Under the pieces are notes generated by a model. It was given only the letters and a program-made list of their open reading frames with translations. It ran no database searches and was not told the origin of the DNA. A program made the position numbers and the translations under genes. This document shows positions 15,629 to 24,900 of a stretch of 64,000 nt of DNA, one piece after another. This stretch comes from Neisseria leonii (GTDB lineage Bacteria > Pseudomonadota > Gammaproteobacteria > Burkholderiales > Neisseriaceae): positions 1,922,001-1,986,000 of the forward strand of contig NZ_CP145606.1 of the NCBI RefSeq assembly GCF_028776105.2, given 5' to 3'. Every line of letters begins with the position of its first letter. Positions within the stretch are counted from its first letter, which is position 1.

Positions 15629-16323
15629 CAAGTAATATTTAAGGCCGGTTGGGGCAGAAACAGAAAACGGCCCTGCCGGCGAAGCCAGGCCTTTGCTGTT
15701 TCTCTATGCGGGGTGTGGCGGGTTACTTCCGTCCAGAACTGTGCGCTGTGGTTCGCATGGAGCAGATGGCACAGTTCGTGGATGCAGACATAGTCGCTCA
15801 CCCATTCGGGTGCGCCGATCAGCCGCCAGTTGAGTTTGATGCCGCTCGGGCGGCAGACGCCCCAAAAGGTGCTTGCGCGGCTTAGTGAAATGCTTGCGGG
15901 ATACAGGTCGAGTGTGCGGGCGTGGCGGTTCAGCTGCGGCAGTAGGACGGCCTCTGCCTGACGATATAAATGCTGTGTTAGGGCTGTCTGTCGGCTTGGG
16001 TAATCGGTTTCGGGCAGGTAAACGGCATCTCCGGTGATGCGGACATCGGGGGCGGCGTGTGTATGCAGCGGCAGTTTGCGGCCGAGATAGTAGATTTCAG
16101 ACGGCCGCTCTTGGGGCGACGGGGTGCGGGACAAGACTTGGCGCAATGCGGATTCGTTGGCGTGCAGCCAGCGCAGGAGGGCAGGGTGCGACAGATGGGG
16201 CGGGTGGCTGATACGCAGGCTGCGGGTATCGTTGGGGCGCAGAATGATGTGCTTTCTGGCGCGCTGCGACAGCAGCAGGGTGATGGAGAGGCCGTCTGAA
16301 AAGGTGTAGGGCAACTGCTTCAT
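15625..16323 (-). CDS. YgjP/SprT-like zinc metallopeptidase (DUF45 family)
   Basis: A 232-residue protein of the YgjP-like metallopeptidase family. The zinc motif is HELCHLLHANHS (HExxH plus a third His), preceded by WGVCRPSGIKLNWRLIGAPEWVSDYV, a hallmark of the family. Members are cytoplasmic and poorly characterised; an M48-like protease role is inferred only from the fold. The start is taken at 16323, 5 nt after the thiG stop, since upstream residues in the open frame do not match; no clear ribosome site is visible, so coupling to thiG is likely. The stop lies inside the palindromic element, which supplies the last residue or two. Confidence 0.8.
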   Translation of the reverse strand: MKQLPYTFSDGLSITLLLSQRARKHIILRPNDTRSLRISHPPHLSHPALLRWLHANESALRQVLSRTPSPQERPSEIYYLGRKLPLHTHAAPDVRITGDAVYLPETDYPSRQTALTQHLYRQAEAVLLPQLNRHARTLDLYPASISLSRASTFWGVCRPSGIKLNWRLIGAPEWVSDYVCIHELCHLLHANHSAQFWTEVTRHTPHRETAKAWLRRQGRFLFLPQPALNITW

Positions 16324-16327
16324 GTGT

Positions 16328-17128
16328 TTATTCGGTGTATCCGCTGCTGTGCCAGAACGGTTGGCCGACGGTAGGGGTGCTGGCGCGTGCTTGGGCGCAG
16401 GCGGCAACCGGTGCCGACAGGTAGGCGCGCCGCCCGCTGTCGACCGCTTGGGTAAAGGAAACAGACATGTTGACGGGGTCGCCGCTGCGTGCAACGGCGG
16501 TATTGATCAATACGCCGTCATAACCCCATTCCATCACTTGTGCGGCCTGCGAAGGAAGGCCGAGGCCGGCATCAATAATCAGCGGTGTGTCGGGCAGCCG
16601 TTCCCGCAAAACGCGCAAAGCGTATTCATGCACCACCCCTAAGCCTGTGCCGATGGGGGCGGCCCACGGCATCAGGGCTTCGCAGCCGGCATCGAGCAGA
16701 CGGCGGCAGGCAATCAAATCCTCTGTGCAGTAGGGCAGCACTTTAAAACCGTCGCGGATCAGGATGCCGGCTGCTTCAACCAGCTGGAAAACATCGGGCT
16801 GCAAAGTGCTGTCATCGCCGATGAGTTCCAGTTTAATCCATTCGGTTTCAAATACTTCGCGTGCCATGTGGGCGGTGGCGACGGCCTCCTGAACACTCAG
16901 GCAGCCTGCTGTGTTGGGCAGGATCGGCCGTCCCATGGCCTGCAACAATTGCCAGAATTCCCGGCCGTCTGCTTCGCGGACGGCACCGGCGCGGCGCAGG
17001 GAAACCGTTATCATCGCCGGCTTCGCGGCATCCACCGCCCCGCGCAGAATGTCGGGCGACGGGTAGGCTGCGGTGCCCAGCAGCAGGCGGGAGGGGAAAG
17101 TTTGAGCGTAGAGGGTTAAATCGGACAT
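16328..17128 (-). CDS. thiG: ThiG, thiazole synthase
   Basis: A 266-residue barrel enzyme. It forms the thiazole phosphate of thiamine from deoxyxylulose phosphate, dehydroglycine and the sulfur of ThiS thiocarboxylate. The Schiff-base Lys lies in WIKLELIGD, and further family motifs are MPWAAPIGTG and DAGLGLPSQA. An AAGAG lies before the ATG. It shares an operon with thiS and a thioesterase; dxs, which makes the deoxyxylulose phosphate, is 3 kb away. No TPP riboswitch is visible upstream of thiS. Confidence 0.95.
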   Translation of the reverse strand: MSDLTLYAQTFPSRLLLGTAAYPSPDILRGAVDAAKPAMITVSLRRAGAVREADGREFWQLLQAMGRPILPNTAGCLSVQEAVATAHMAREVFETEWIKLELIGDDSTLQPDVFQLVEAAGILIRDGFKVLPYCTEDLIACRRLLDAGCEALMPWAAPIGTGLGVVHEYALRVLRERLPDTPLIIDAGLGLPSQAAQVMEWGYDGVLINTAVARSGDPVNMSVSFTQAVDSGRRAYLSAPVAACAQARASTPTVGQPFWHSSGYTE

Positions 17129-17136
17129 GATGACTC

Positions 17137-17550
17137 TTAACGGTTGGGCAGCAGAGGATTGCCGGTTTTCGGTATCGGACGCGGGCGGCCTTCGGTATCG
17201 ATAGCGACATAGGTGAAGACGGCATGGGTAACGCGGAAGCGTTCCTGCGGCTGGTCGCGGCCGATGCGTTTGACCCATACTTCCACCTGGATTTGCAGCG
17301 AACTGTTTCCAACGGACAGGCATTCGCCGTAGCAGCAGACGACATCGCCCACTTTGACCGGCAACAGGAAAGACATTTTTTCCACAGAGGCGGTAACAAT
17401 GCGCCCCTGCGCGATTTCGTAAGCCAGAATGCCGCCGCCGATGTCCATCTGCGACATTATCCAGCCGCCGAAAATATCGCCGTTGGGGTTGGTGTCGCCC
17501 GGCATCGCCATGGTGCGCAGCAGCATCTGGCCTTTGGGTTGCTGTGTCAT
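17137..17550 (-). CDS. YciA-like acyl-CoA thioesterase
   Basis: A 137-residue hot-dog fold protein. GDTNPNGDIFGGWIMSQMD is the YciA signature with the catalytic Asp, and IVTASVEKMSFLLPVKVGDVV continues the fold. YciA enzymes hydrolyse a broad range of acyl-CoAs in the cytoplasm as hexamers. An AAGGAGATATC ribosome site overlaps the thiS stop, so it is translated from the thi operon message, though its chemistry has no obvious thiamine link. Confidence 0.9.
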   Translation of the reverse strand: MTQQPKGQMLLRTMAMPGDTNPNGDIFGGWIMSQMDIGGGILAYEIAQGRIVTASVEKMSFLLPVKVGDVVCCYGECLSVGNSSLQIQVEVWVKRIGRDQPQERFRVTHAVFTYVAIDTEGRPRPIPKTGNPLLPNR

Positions 17551-17559
17551 GATATCTCC

Positions 17560-17757
17560 TTATCCGCCGACTACGGGGCGGACGATTTCGACCGCATCAC
17601 CGTTTTGCAGCCGCGTTTCGGTGTAGGCGGTTTTGGGAACGAAAGCGGTATTCAGGGCAACGGCAAACGGCTGCTGCGGTTCGGTTTGGGCGATTAAATC
17701 GGCCAGCGTGCCGCCGCAAAAGGTTGTGGTTTGGCCGTTGAGCGTGATGCTGATCAT
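17560..17757 (-). CDS. thiS: ThiS, sulfur carrier protein
   Basis: A 65-residue ubiquitin-like protein ending in Gly-Gly, the site that is adenylated and converted to a thiocarboxylate before donating sulfur to ThiG. The N-terminus ISITLNGQ and the VEIVRPVVGG end are typical. First gene of the thiS-yciA-like-thiG-ygjP-like operon. Confidence 0.93.
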   Translation of the reverse strand: MISITLNGQTTTFCGGTLADLIAQTEPQQPFAVALNTAFVPKTAYTETRLQNGDAVEIVRPVVGG

Positions 17758-17778
17758 AGTATCTATATCTAAGGGTTG

Positions 17779-17852
17779 AGGCCGTCTGAAACAGGCAGCG
17801 GGCGGTGCCGTTTTTTCGGAAACGCAGGGTGTCGGTTTTCAGACGGCCTTTT
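17779..17852. terminator. Inverted DUS pair between thiS and the epimerase gene
   Basis: A forward DUS at 17779-17790 and a reverse copy at 17838-17849 form a stem with a ~47-nt loop. The reverse copy also supplies the last codons and stop (GCC GTC TGA) of the epimerase-like gene. Confidence 0.7.
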
Positions 17853-18777
17853 GATTGTCGGTACGCACGGACGGGCGGTAGCGCAGACAGAAGCGGCGGG
17901 TTTCGCCTGCTGCCAGCGTGTACAGCCCGATGCCGTTGTTGAAACAGTCCGGCGCGCCGCTGAGATTTTCCAGTGCGATGCAGTCGCGCTCGGGCGGAAT
18001 ATAAATTTGCAGCAGCGGGTAGTTTTCTTCGGCATCAACTGCCAGTTCCAGCCGCCGGCTGCGCAATACGGCGGCGGCATATCCGCGATCGGGCAGAAAA
18101 CTGTTGTCCAGACCGATACCGGCCAGCGGCTGCGGCGTCAGGAAACGGGTATCGGTTTCTTCTCCGCCGGTGGGCAGCAAAGCGGCATCGAATACCAGTT
18201 TGCGGCTGCCCGCCAATTGCAGCGTCCATTCATCCAGCACGCCGTCCAGACGGAAATAGGGATGCCAGCCGTCGGCCAGCGGCAGGGGCGTGCTGCCGGT
18301 ATTTTCGGCGGCGGTGTGCACGTGCAGGCCGTCTGAACGCAGCGTGTAGCGCACGGTCAGGCGGTAGGGGAAAGGATAACCGGGCAGGCTGCCGCGATAA
18401 TCGTAAGCCAGTTCGCACCAGGCGGATTGACCGTCGGCACCTTCGGCAATCAGGCTGAACGGCGCATCGTACAGCAGGCCGTGTATGGCGTGGCCGTCGA
18501 GCCGGTGTTTGCCGGTTTCGAAACTGCGCCCCTGAAAGGTGTAACGCCCCTGATTCAGACGGCAGACAAACGGGCTGAGTTTCGCGCTGCGAAAACCCTG
18601 TGTGATGCGTTCGGCCGCATCCTGCGCGTGGTCGAACGCCGCAACGAAATTGTGGCTGCCGCCTTCGGGCAGACGGATTTCCAGACGGTTGAGCAGTGCG
18701 CCGAACGGCAGGATTTCCGCCCTCAGCGCGCTGCTGTGCAAAATGATGCCGTCTGAACGGCTTTCGGTTTGGAACAT
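17839..18777 (-). CDS. Aldose 1-epimerase-like (galactose mutarotase superfamily) protein
   Basis: A 312-residue beta-sandwich sugar epimerase family protein. Family features are DGHAIHGLLYDAPF with the conserved His, NTGSTPLPLADGWHPYF with the second His, and a C-terminal ENLSGAPDCFNNGIG including the Glu that acts as base. It interconverts sugar anomers, but which sugar is unknown. The start is at 18777; an AT-type DUS is embedded in the first coding codons (about 18747-18758). Its last three codons before the stop come from another DUS. Confidence 0.8.
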   Translation of the reverse strand: MFQTESRSDGIILHSSALRAEILPFGALLNRLEIRLPEGGSHNFVAAFDHAQDAAERITQGFRSAKLSPFVCRLNQGRYTFQGRSFETGKHRLDGHAIHGLLYDAPFSLIAEGADGQSAWCELAYDYRGSLPGYPFPYRLTVRYTLRSDGLHVHTAAENTGSTPLPLADGWHPYFRLDGVLDEWTLQLAGSRKLVFDAALLPTGGEETDTRFLTPQPLAGIGLDNSFLPDRGYAAAVLRSRRLELAVDAEENYPLLQIYIPPERDCIALENLSGAPDCFNNGIGLYTLAAGETRRFCLRYRPSVRTDNQKAV

Positions 18778-18865
18778 GGCGCGTATCGTGGTAAAAACGT
18801 AATCATAATGTATCAGGCGGCGGTGTGCCATGCCTGAGGCCGGAAAAATTCAGGAGCAGAAATAA

Positions 18866-19915
18866 ATGACTTATCAGGCAGTACAGACCCTGCCGCCGGG
18901 CGCGTGGGACATTATCGGCGATGTGCACGGCGAATGGGCGGCATTGTGCACCCTGCTCGGGCATTTGGGTTATGCGGCCGACGGCAGCCACCCGCAGGGG
19001 CGGCGGTTGGTATTTGTCGGCGATTTGTGCGACCGCGGCCCCGACAGTCCGGCCGTGCTGGCGTGGTTCAAGCAGGCTTACGATGCGGGGCGCGCGCTGA
19101 TGGTGCTCGGCAATCATGAGCTTAATTTGCTGGTGGACGATGCGAAAGACGGCTCGGGCTGGTTTTTCGACCGGCGCGCCGAACGCGACAGCGCGCTGTA
19201 TGCGCCGTGGGTGCGGGCGGAGCGGGCGGAAAAAGCCGTGCTGGCGGATTGGCTGGCGCAAATGCCGTTGGTGTTGCAGCGTGGTGATTTGCGCATTGTC
19301 CATGCCGCCTGGCTGCCCGAACAGATTGCGCGTTTGGAAACGCATACGGGCGGTTTGGCGGCGCGTTACCGGACGTGGGACGAAGCAGTGGTGCAGGCAC
19401 TGGAAGGGGCGCCGTGGTATGCCGATTATATGCGCGAGCAGCGGCAGTATGGCCGCGAAATCGAAGACCCCGACCGCCTGCCGCCGCCGATGCCCGCCAC
19501 GGCACAATTTGAGTTGGCACGCAGCCGTCTGCATCCGATACGCGCGCTGACGAGCGGGGTGGAACAAATCGTTGCGCGGCCGTTTTTTGCGGCCGGACGC
19601 TGGCGTTTTACCGGCCGCTGCCGGTGGTGGGCGGACTATGACGGTGAAGCCGCCGTGGTAATCGGCCATTATTGGCGGCATTGGTATCCGAAACGGGACG
19701 ACGGGCGGGAAGTGCTGTTTCCCGAAGCGAATAACGCTTGGCTGGGCAGGGCGGGCAAAGTATTTTGCGTGGATTATTCGGTGGGCGCGCGTTGGCGCGA
19801 CCGCCAATCGGGGCTGCCGCCGGAGCGGTCGGCTTTTCGGCTGGCCGCTCTGCGCTGGCCGGAGCGTACGCTGATGTTTGACGACGGCAGTCAGGCACCG
19901 ACGGTGAAAGTTTGA
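18866..19915 (+). CDS. PPP-type metallophosphoesterase
   Basis: A 349-residue calcineurin-like phosphoesterase. Metal-binding motifs are in the canonical order: DIIGDVHGE (residue ~15), FVGDLCDRGPDS (~50) and LGNHEL (~83), with IVHAAW and VIGHYW providing the later His ligands. This set marks the ApaH/PrpE/serine-threonine phosphatase branch. The substrate cannot be told; protein phosphatase or dinucleotide hydrolase are both possible. GGAG lies 11 nt before the ATG. It is divergent from the epimerase gene. Confidence 0.85.
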   Translation: MTYQAVQTLPPGAWDIIGDVHGEWAALCTLLGHLGYAADGSHPQGRRLVFVGDLCDRGPDSPAVLAWFKQAYDAGRALMVLGNHELNLLVDDAKDGSGWFFDRRAERDSALYAPWVRAERAEKAVLADWLAQMPLVLQRGDLRIVHAAWLPEQIARLETHTGGLAARYRTWDEAVVQALEGAPWYADYMREQRQYGREIEDPDRLPPPMPATAQFELARSRLHPIRALTSGVEQIVARPFFAAGRWRFTGRCRWWADYDGEAAVVIGHYWRHWYPKRDDGREVLFPEANNAWLGRAGKVFCVDYSVGARWRDRQSGLPPERSAFRLAALRWPERTLMFDDGSQAPTVKV

Positions 19916-19989
19916 CCCGACTTTGCACAGAATCGTCTGACGGCAGGCGTATCCTTGCTATAATCCGCCTGAACCATTTCTATTGATAA

Positions 19990-20042
19990 AAGGCCGTCTG
20001 AAAACCGCTGTCGGCCGCAGCCCGCATGATTCAGACGGCCGT
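19990..20042. repeat. Inverted DUS pair upstream of dxs
   Basis: A forward DUS at 19991-20002 and a reverse copy at about 20029-20040 enclose a GC-rich loop. It can end transcription of the phosphatase gene; the dxs start codon follows 20 nt later. Confidence 0.75.
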
Positions 20043-20061
20043 AAAAACGACTATGACAACC

Positions 20062-21954
20062 ATGAGCCAAACCCCTCTGTTAGACACCGTCAGCCTGCCG
20101 CAAGACCTGCGGCGGCTGGATTTATCGGAGCTGCCGCAGCTGGCGGCCGAACTGCGCACTTTCCTGCTGGAAAGCGTGCCGCGTACCGGCGGCCATTTCG
20201 CCAGCAATCTGGGGGCGGTCGAGCTGACCGTGGCACTGCATTATGTTTACCATACGCCGCAAGACCATTTGGTATGGGACGTAGGCCATCAGAGTTATCC
20301 GCACAAAATCCTGACCGGCCGCCGAAACCGCATGGATACCATGCGCCAATACGGCGGCTTGGCGGGCTTTCCCAAACGGGGCGAAAGCGAATACGACGAT
20401 TTCGGCGTAGGGCACTCGTCCACATCCATCGGTGCCGCGCTGGGCATGGCGGTGGCCGACAAACTGGCCGGGTGTGACAGCCGCAGCGTGGCCGTGATCG
20501 GCGACGGTGCGATGACGGCCGGACAGGCGTTTGAGGCATTGAATTGTGCGGGCGATATGGACATCGACCTGCTGGTGGTGCTGAACGACAACGAAATGTC
20601 GATTTCGCCCAATGTCGGCGCGCTGCCCAAATATCTGGCGCGCAATGTGGTGCGCGATATGCACGGCCTGCTGTCCACGATTAAGGCGCAGTCGAGCAAG
20701 GTGCTGGACAAATTGCCCGGTGCGCTGGAAATCGCACAAAAAGTCGAACATAAAATCAAAACGTTGGCAGATGAGGGCGAACACATCAAGCAGTCGCTGT
20801 CGCTGTTTGAGAATTTCGGTTTTCACTATACGGGGCCGGTGGACGGGCATAATGTCGAAGATTTGGTCAAAGTGCTGCGTGATTTGCGCGGGCGCAAAGG
20901 GCCGCAGCTGCTGCACGTGATTACCAAAAAAGGGCAGGGCTACAAGTTGGCGGAAAACGATCCGGTGAAGTATCACGCCATCGGCAAAACCCCGTCCGCG
21001 CTGTTGAAGGAAAAACCTGCTGCCGCGCCCAAACCCACGTACACCGATATTTTCGGCCGCTGGCTGACGGATCAGGCTCAGGCGGATACGCGCCTGGTGG
21101 CGATCACGCCCGCCATGCGCGAGGGCAGCGGTTTGGTGGCGTTTGAGCAGGCGTTTCCCGAGCGGTATTTCGATGTCGGCATCGCCGAGCAGCATGCGGT
21201 AACTTTTGCTGCCGGTTTGGCCTGTGAGGGCATGAAGCCTGTGGTGGCGATTTATTCCACGTTCTTGCAGCGCGGTTACGACCAGCTTGTGCACGATGTC
21301 GCCTTGCAGAATCTGCCGGTGATGTTTGCGGTGGACCGTGCGGGCATTGTCGGTGCAGACGGCCCCACCCATGCGGGGATTTACGATTTGAGCTATCTGC
21401 GCTGTGTGCCGAATCTGGTGATTGCCGCGCCCAGCGACGAGCGCGAAAGCCGTCTGCTGCTGTCCACCTGTTACGCGCTGGATAAACCGAGTGTGGTGCG
21501 CTATCCGCGCGGCAGCGGCAGCGGCGCGGCGGCAGGCAGCGATTTGGCGGTCGTGCCGGTAGGTAAAGGCGTGGTGCGGCGCGAAGGGCGGCGGGTGGCG
21601 GTGCTGGCGTTCGGCAGCATGGTCGCGCCCGCATCGGCGGCAGCGGAAAGTGGGGATTACACTGTGGCCGATATGCGGTTTGTCAAACCATTGGACGAAG
21701 AGCTGATTGTCCGTTTGGCCGGGAGCCATGATTATCTGGTGTGCGCCGAAGAAAACGCGGTGATGGGCGGAGCGGGTAGCGCGGTACTGGAAGTGCTGGC
21801 CGCGCGCGGTATTGCCAAACCCGTACTGCTGGCGGGGATTCCCGATGTCGTTACCGGACATGGCGATCCGGCCAAATTGCTGGATGATTTGGGTTTGAGC
21901 GCGGCGGCGTTGCAGCAGCGGATTGCCGGATGGCTGGCCGAACGGGCGGATTGA
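20062..21954 (+). CDS. dxs: Dxs, 1-deoxy-D-xylulose-5-phosphate synthase
   Basis: A 630-residue thiamine-diphosphate enzyme. It condenses pyruvate and glyceraldehyde 3-phosphate to DXP, feeding isoprenoid, thiamine and pyridoxal synthesis. Seen are [14 protein letters not shown], the ThDP motif [15 protein letters not shown]...LNDNEMSI, and [15 protein letters not shown] with the proton-relay Glu. The start was set at 20062, where the sequence MSQTPLLD lines up with the N-terminus known for Neisseria Dxs; ATGs at 20026 and 20053 are less likely. The last 104 nt overlap, in antisense, the read-through tail of the neighbouring phage-derived frame. Confidence 0.97.
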   Translation: MSQTPLLDTVSLPQDLRRLDLSELPQLAAELRTFLLESVPRTGGHFASNLGAVELTVALHYVYHTPQDHLVWDVGHQSYPHKILTGRRNRMDTMRQYGGLAGFPKRGESEYDDFGVGHSSTSIGAALGMAVADKLAGCDSRSVAVIGDGAMTAGQAFEALNCAGDMDIDLLVVLNDNEMSISPNVGALPKYLARNVVRDMHGLLSTIKAQSSKVLDKLPGALEIAQKVEHKIKTLADEGEHIKQSLSLFENFGFHYTGPVDGHNVEDLVKVLRDLRGRKGPQLLHVITKKGQGYKLAENDPVKYHAIGKTPSALLKEKPAAAPKPTYTDIFGRWLTDQAQADTRLVAITPAMREGSGLVAFEQAFPERYFDVGIAEQHAVTFAAGLACEGMKPVVAIYSTFLQRGYDQLVHDVALQNLPVMFAVDRAGIVGADGPTHAGIYDLSYLRCVPNLVIAAPSDERESRLLLSTCYALDKPSVVRYPRGSGSGAAAGSDLAVVPVGKGVVRREGRRVAVLAFGSMVAPASAAAESGDYTVADMRFVKPLDEELIVRLAGSHDYLVCAEENAVMGGAGSAVLEVLAARGIAKPVLLAGIPDVVTGHGDPAKLLDDLGLSAAALQQRIAGWLAERAD

Positions 21955-24900
21955 CAGCCGTATGGCCTGAACAAAGTTCAAACGCGGCAGTTAAGGCCGT
22001 CTGAAAACAGGTAAAGCGGGTTTCAGACGGCCTTACGGTTGGGATTCGGGCGGTTGTGCCGGATTCGGGAATCCGGCCTACTGACTGCGCCGACATCCAG
22101 TAGCCCACCAGCTTTTTCAGTTCCATCAGAGAATGCTTCGGATTTTTCTTCTTCATCGCCGCCAGCGAACGGTTGAACGGTTGCAGATACAGCCGGTCGA
22201 AACGTTCATTCTCCGCATCACGCATAGACGCGCCACGGCGATACGACTGCTCAAGCATCTGGCGTTCCTGCTCATCAGCCGCAAAATAAGGCAAATCATC
22301 AGCCCAACGTTTCAGCTGAATCTGCGCATCTTCCACTGCCTCAATCACTTTGTCCTTCATCGATACCACGCGGTCTTTCAGACGGCCTGCGGCCGCTTTC
22401 TCCATTTGGAAGCTGCGGAACATATCAGCCAAAACGGAATCCGGAAGCTGCCATTCGCCCGTCTCGGCAAAAGCGCGCACTTCCTCCGGTGTCTGCATCG
22501 ATTGGCTGAACAGAATATCGGGCGAATCCCCCGCTTCCTCTTGCAATATCTGCAACAGACGTTTATCATCAATTTTCAAAGGCGATTTGCTTTCGAAACT
22601 TGGATTTGTTATCCCTGCGGTAGAAAGTAAGTTGCCTTTTTCAATGTTTGTCAGCTTGTGGTCGTAATAACGCTCCCCATTATCGCCGACAGCAACAGTT
22701 GCACGAACGGTATAATCCGTTCCGCCAATATCTAAGCCCGCAACATAATATTCATAGCTTTCTACATCGGGATTAACTGCTGTATCCTCATTTAAAGCCC
22801 TATCAATATAAATTCCTTTTTCAATAATCTGAGGAATCGCAGCAACACTTTGTAACTGTCCGATATTCTTATAGTCGTGCTGTAAGACTTCTTTCAAGCC
22901 GCTCAGGCTTAAATTAATCTCCCGCCCCGTATCCCGATTGACATAAGTTCCCCGCAAACGCTTGCCGTATTCCAGCGCATTGCGCTTATAGCGGCGCAGG
23001 TCCGCATCGGCCTCAATCTCCCTGCCCGAAATCCGCACAGGCTCCGCAGCGCGCAGCTTCTCGAAACTTTCCGCCTTCGGACGCAGCAAGGCCGAATCCG
23101 CCCCTTCGCTCAGGCTGAAACGCATATCCGGATTATCCGCATCAACAGCACCGGGCTTGTAATTCAGATAGCGGCGTAATATACTGGCTACATCTCCTGA
23201 ATTCAGTTTCCCGCGCGGCTCGGATACTCCGGTATCAGCGGCGGAATCACCGTCTAATCCGGTAAGAGCTGTATTCAGGAGATTGTCTTTGGTAATCACG
23301 CTGTGCAGATACATACGCTGCGTATTCATATCTTTCCGAACCAATACCGTAACAATATCGTCTTTCCCATCAATCTCAACAGGCGCACTGATAAAATAGC
23401 TCGTCAGCCGGTCATGTTCGGTCTCTGCCACCACCACACCTTTTTCAATGACTGTCGGCACTGCTTCAAACGCCATCGCCTTATTTGGATTGATGCCGTG
23501 AGCCAATGAATCTTTAACTGATTTTGCCGTCAGCCGCACTTCCCCGATTTCAGGGTTAACCGCTTTCCCGCCTGCCTGATTGAAGAGGTTAACCGCCCAT
23601 TGGCGCAAAGCCTTGTTCTCACGCGGCGCGGTACGCTCCGTAATACGGTAAACAGGTTCGCCCTGCAAGAATGCCGCCTTACGTGCAAACCCGGCATCGG
23701 CAGGTGCCTGACTGAAACGCATACCGTCTTGCGCCTTATCTTTTGCAATCCCCGATTTGGCAGCGCGTTCGTCATACAGTACCTGATACTCCGCCTCTTT
23801 TTCGGCGATCAGGCGGCTTAAATAATTGCGGTTTGATACTTCCGCTTCGCTGTCCCCTGTCTGCCAGGACAACATTTCGCGGTAACGACGGATGCTTTCC
23901 TTTATCTCCTTCATCGCTTTGGTGTCCCGAACCACCGGCTTTGACGGCGCTTTGCTTTTCGGGGCGGCTTTCTCCATACCGCTGTCTTTATCCAAGATAT
24001 TCTGTACATACTTGGGTACTTTCAGGCCGAACATCTCCCCCGCAAACGCTACCGCTTCAACCCAGCTGCCGTCGGTGTAGTATTTCGCATCTTTGCCCCG
24101 GGCGTTTTTCTCCCTGCCCTTGCGGGGAAAAACATCGAACATATCGTAAAACGGTCTGTGATGTGCCGGCAGGGCATGGTCGGAAACGCGGATTTTCAAA
24201 TACAGGCCTTTGTCGTTATCGGACAGTTCGATATATTCCGAATCGCTCGCGCGTGACGAATCGCGATAAACGGTCAGCTCTCCCGGATAGGCAGCCGCCA
24301 TCTTCTTCAAAGCGCGCTCTACTTTGTCCGCATCGTCGCTGTAGATGCTCATCAGCGCATCATCAGACAGTCCGTCCGTATCCCGTGTCTCTGCCGCCGT
24401 ATCCGCCGACACATCACGGTGCAGATCGTCCAGCAGGGATACCAGCTGCGCATCGCCCGTATCGCGCCCGAACACCCGCGATACAAAGGCGCGCAGTTTC
24501 TCCCATACGTTTTGCAGTATGCTGTCGGTACGGCGGCGCAGCATCTGCGGCATCATCACGCCGTAGCGCGCTTCCAGTGCTTCCCATTCCCCCGTGCGTT
24601 TGGCCGCATACAGCTCCACCGCTGCTTCTTCCAGTGCAATGTCGCGCCTGTTCTTGGCCGGGTCGCCGTCGGGGCGTTGTGCCTGTATGCTGTCGGCCAG
24701 CTGCGCGATAATGCTGTGTTTGTCCAAACGGCGGAGTTCGGCTCGGTAGTCGCGGAATTCCCCGCGCGCAAAGCCCCGGTGTCCCAGTTCGTGCCATGCC
24801 ACAAAGGCCGCCCGCTCCGGTGCCAGGTTCTCGGCAAAGAGATAAACCCGTCCCGCAGCCGCATCAAATGCCCCGTCATAACGGTTGGACAGTATGCGCT

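Noticed and set aside
17758..17838. A TPP riboswitch for the thiS-thiG operon
   Set aside because: I looked for the CTGAGA-type core upstream of thiS on the minus strand and found only a short leader with a DUS.
20122..21981. A 619-codon frame antisense to dxs
   Set aside because: Dxs is certain on the other strand; the antisense product has no recognisable features and high His/Arg/Gln content.
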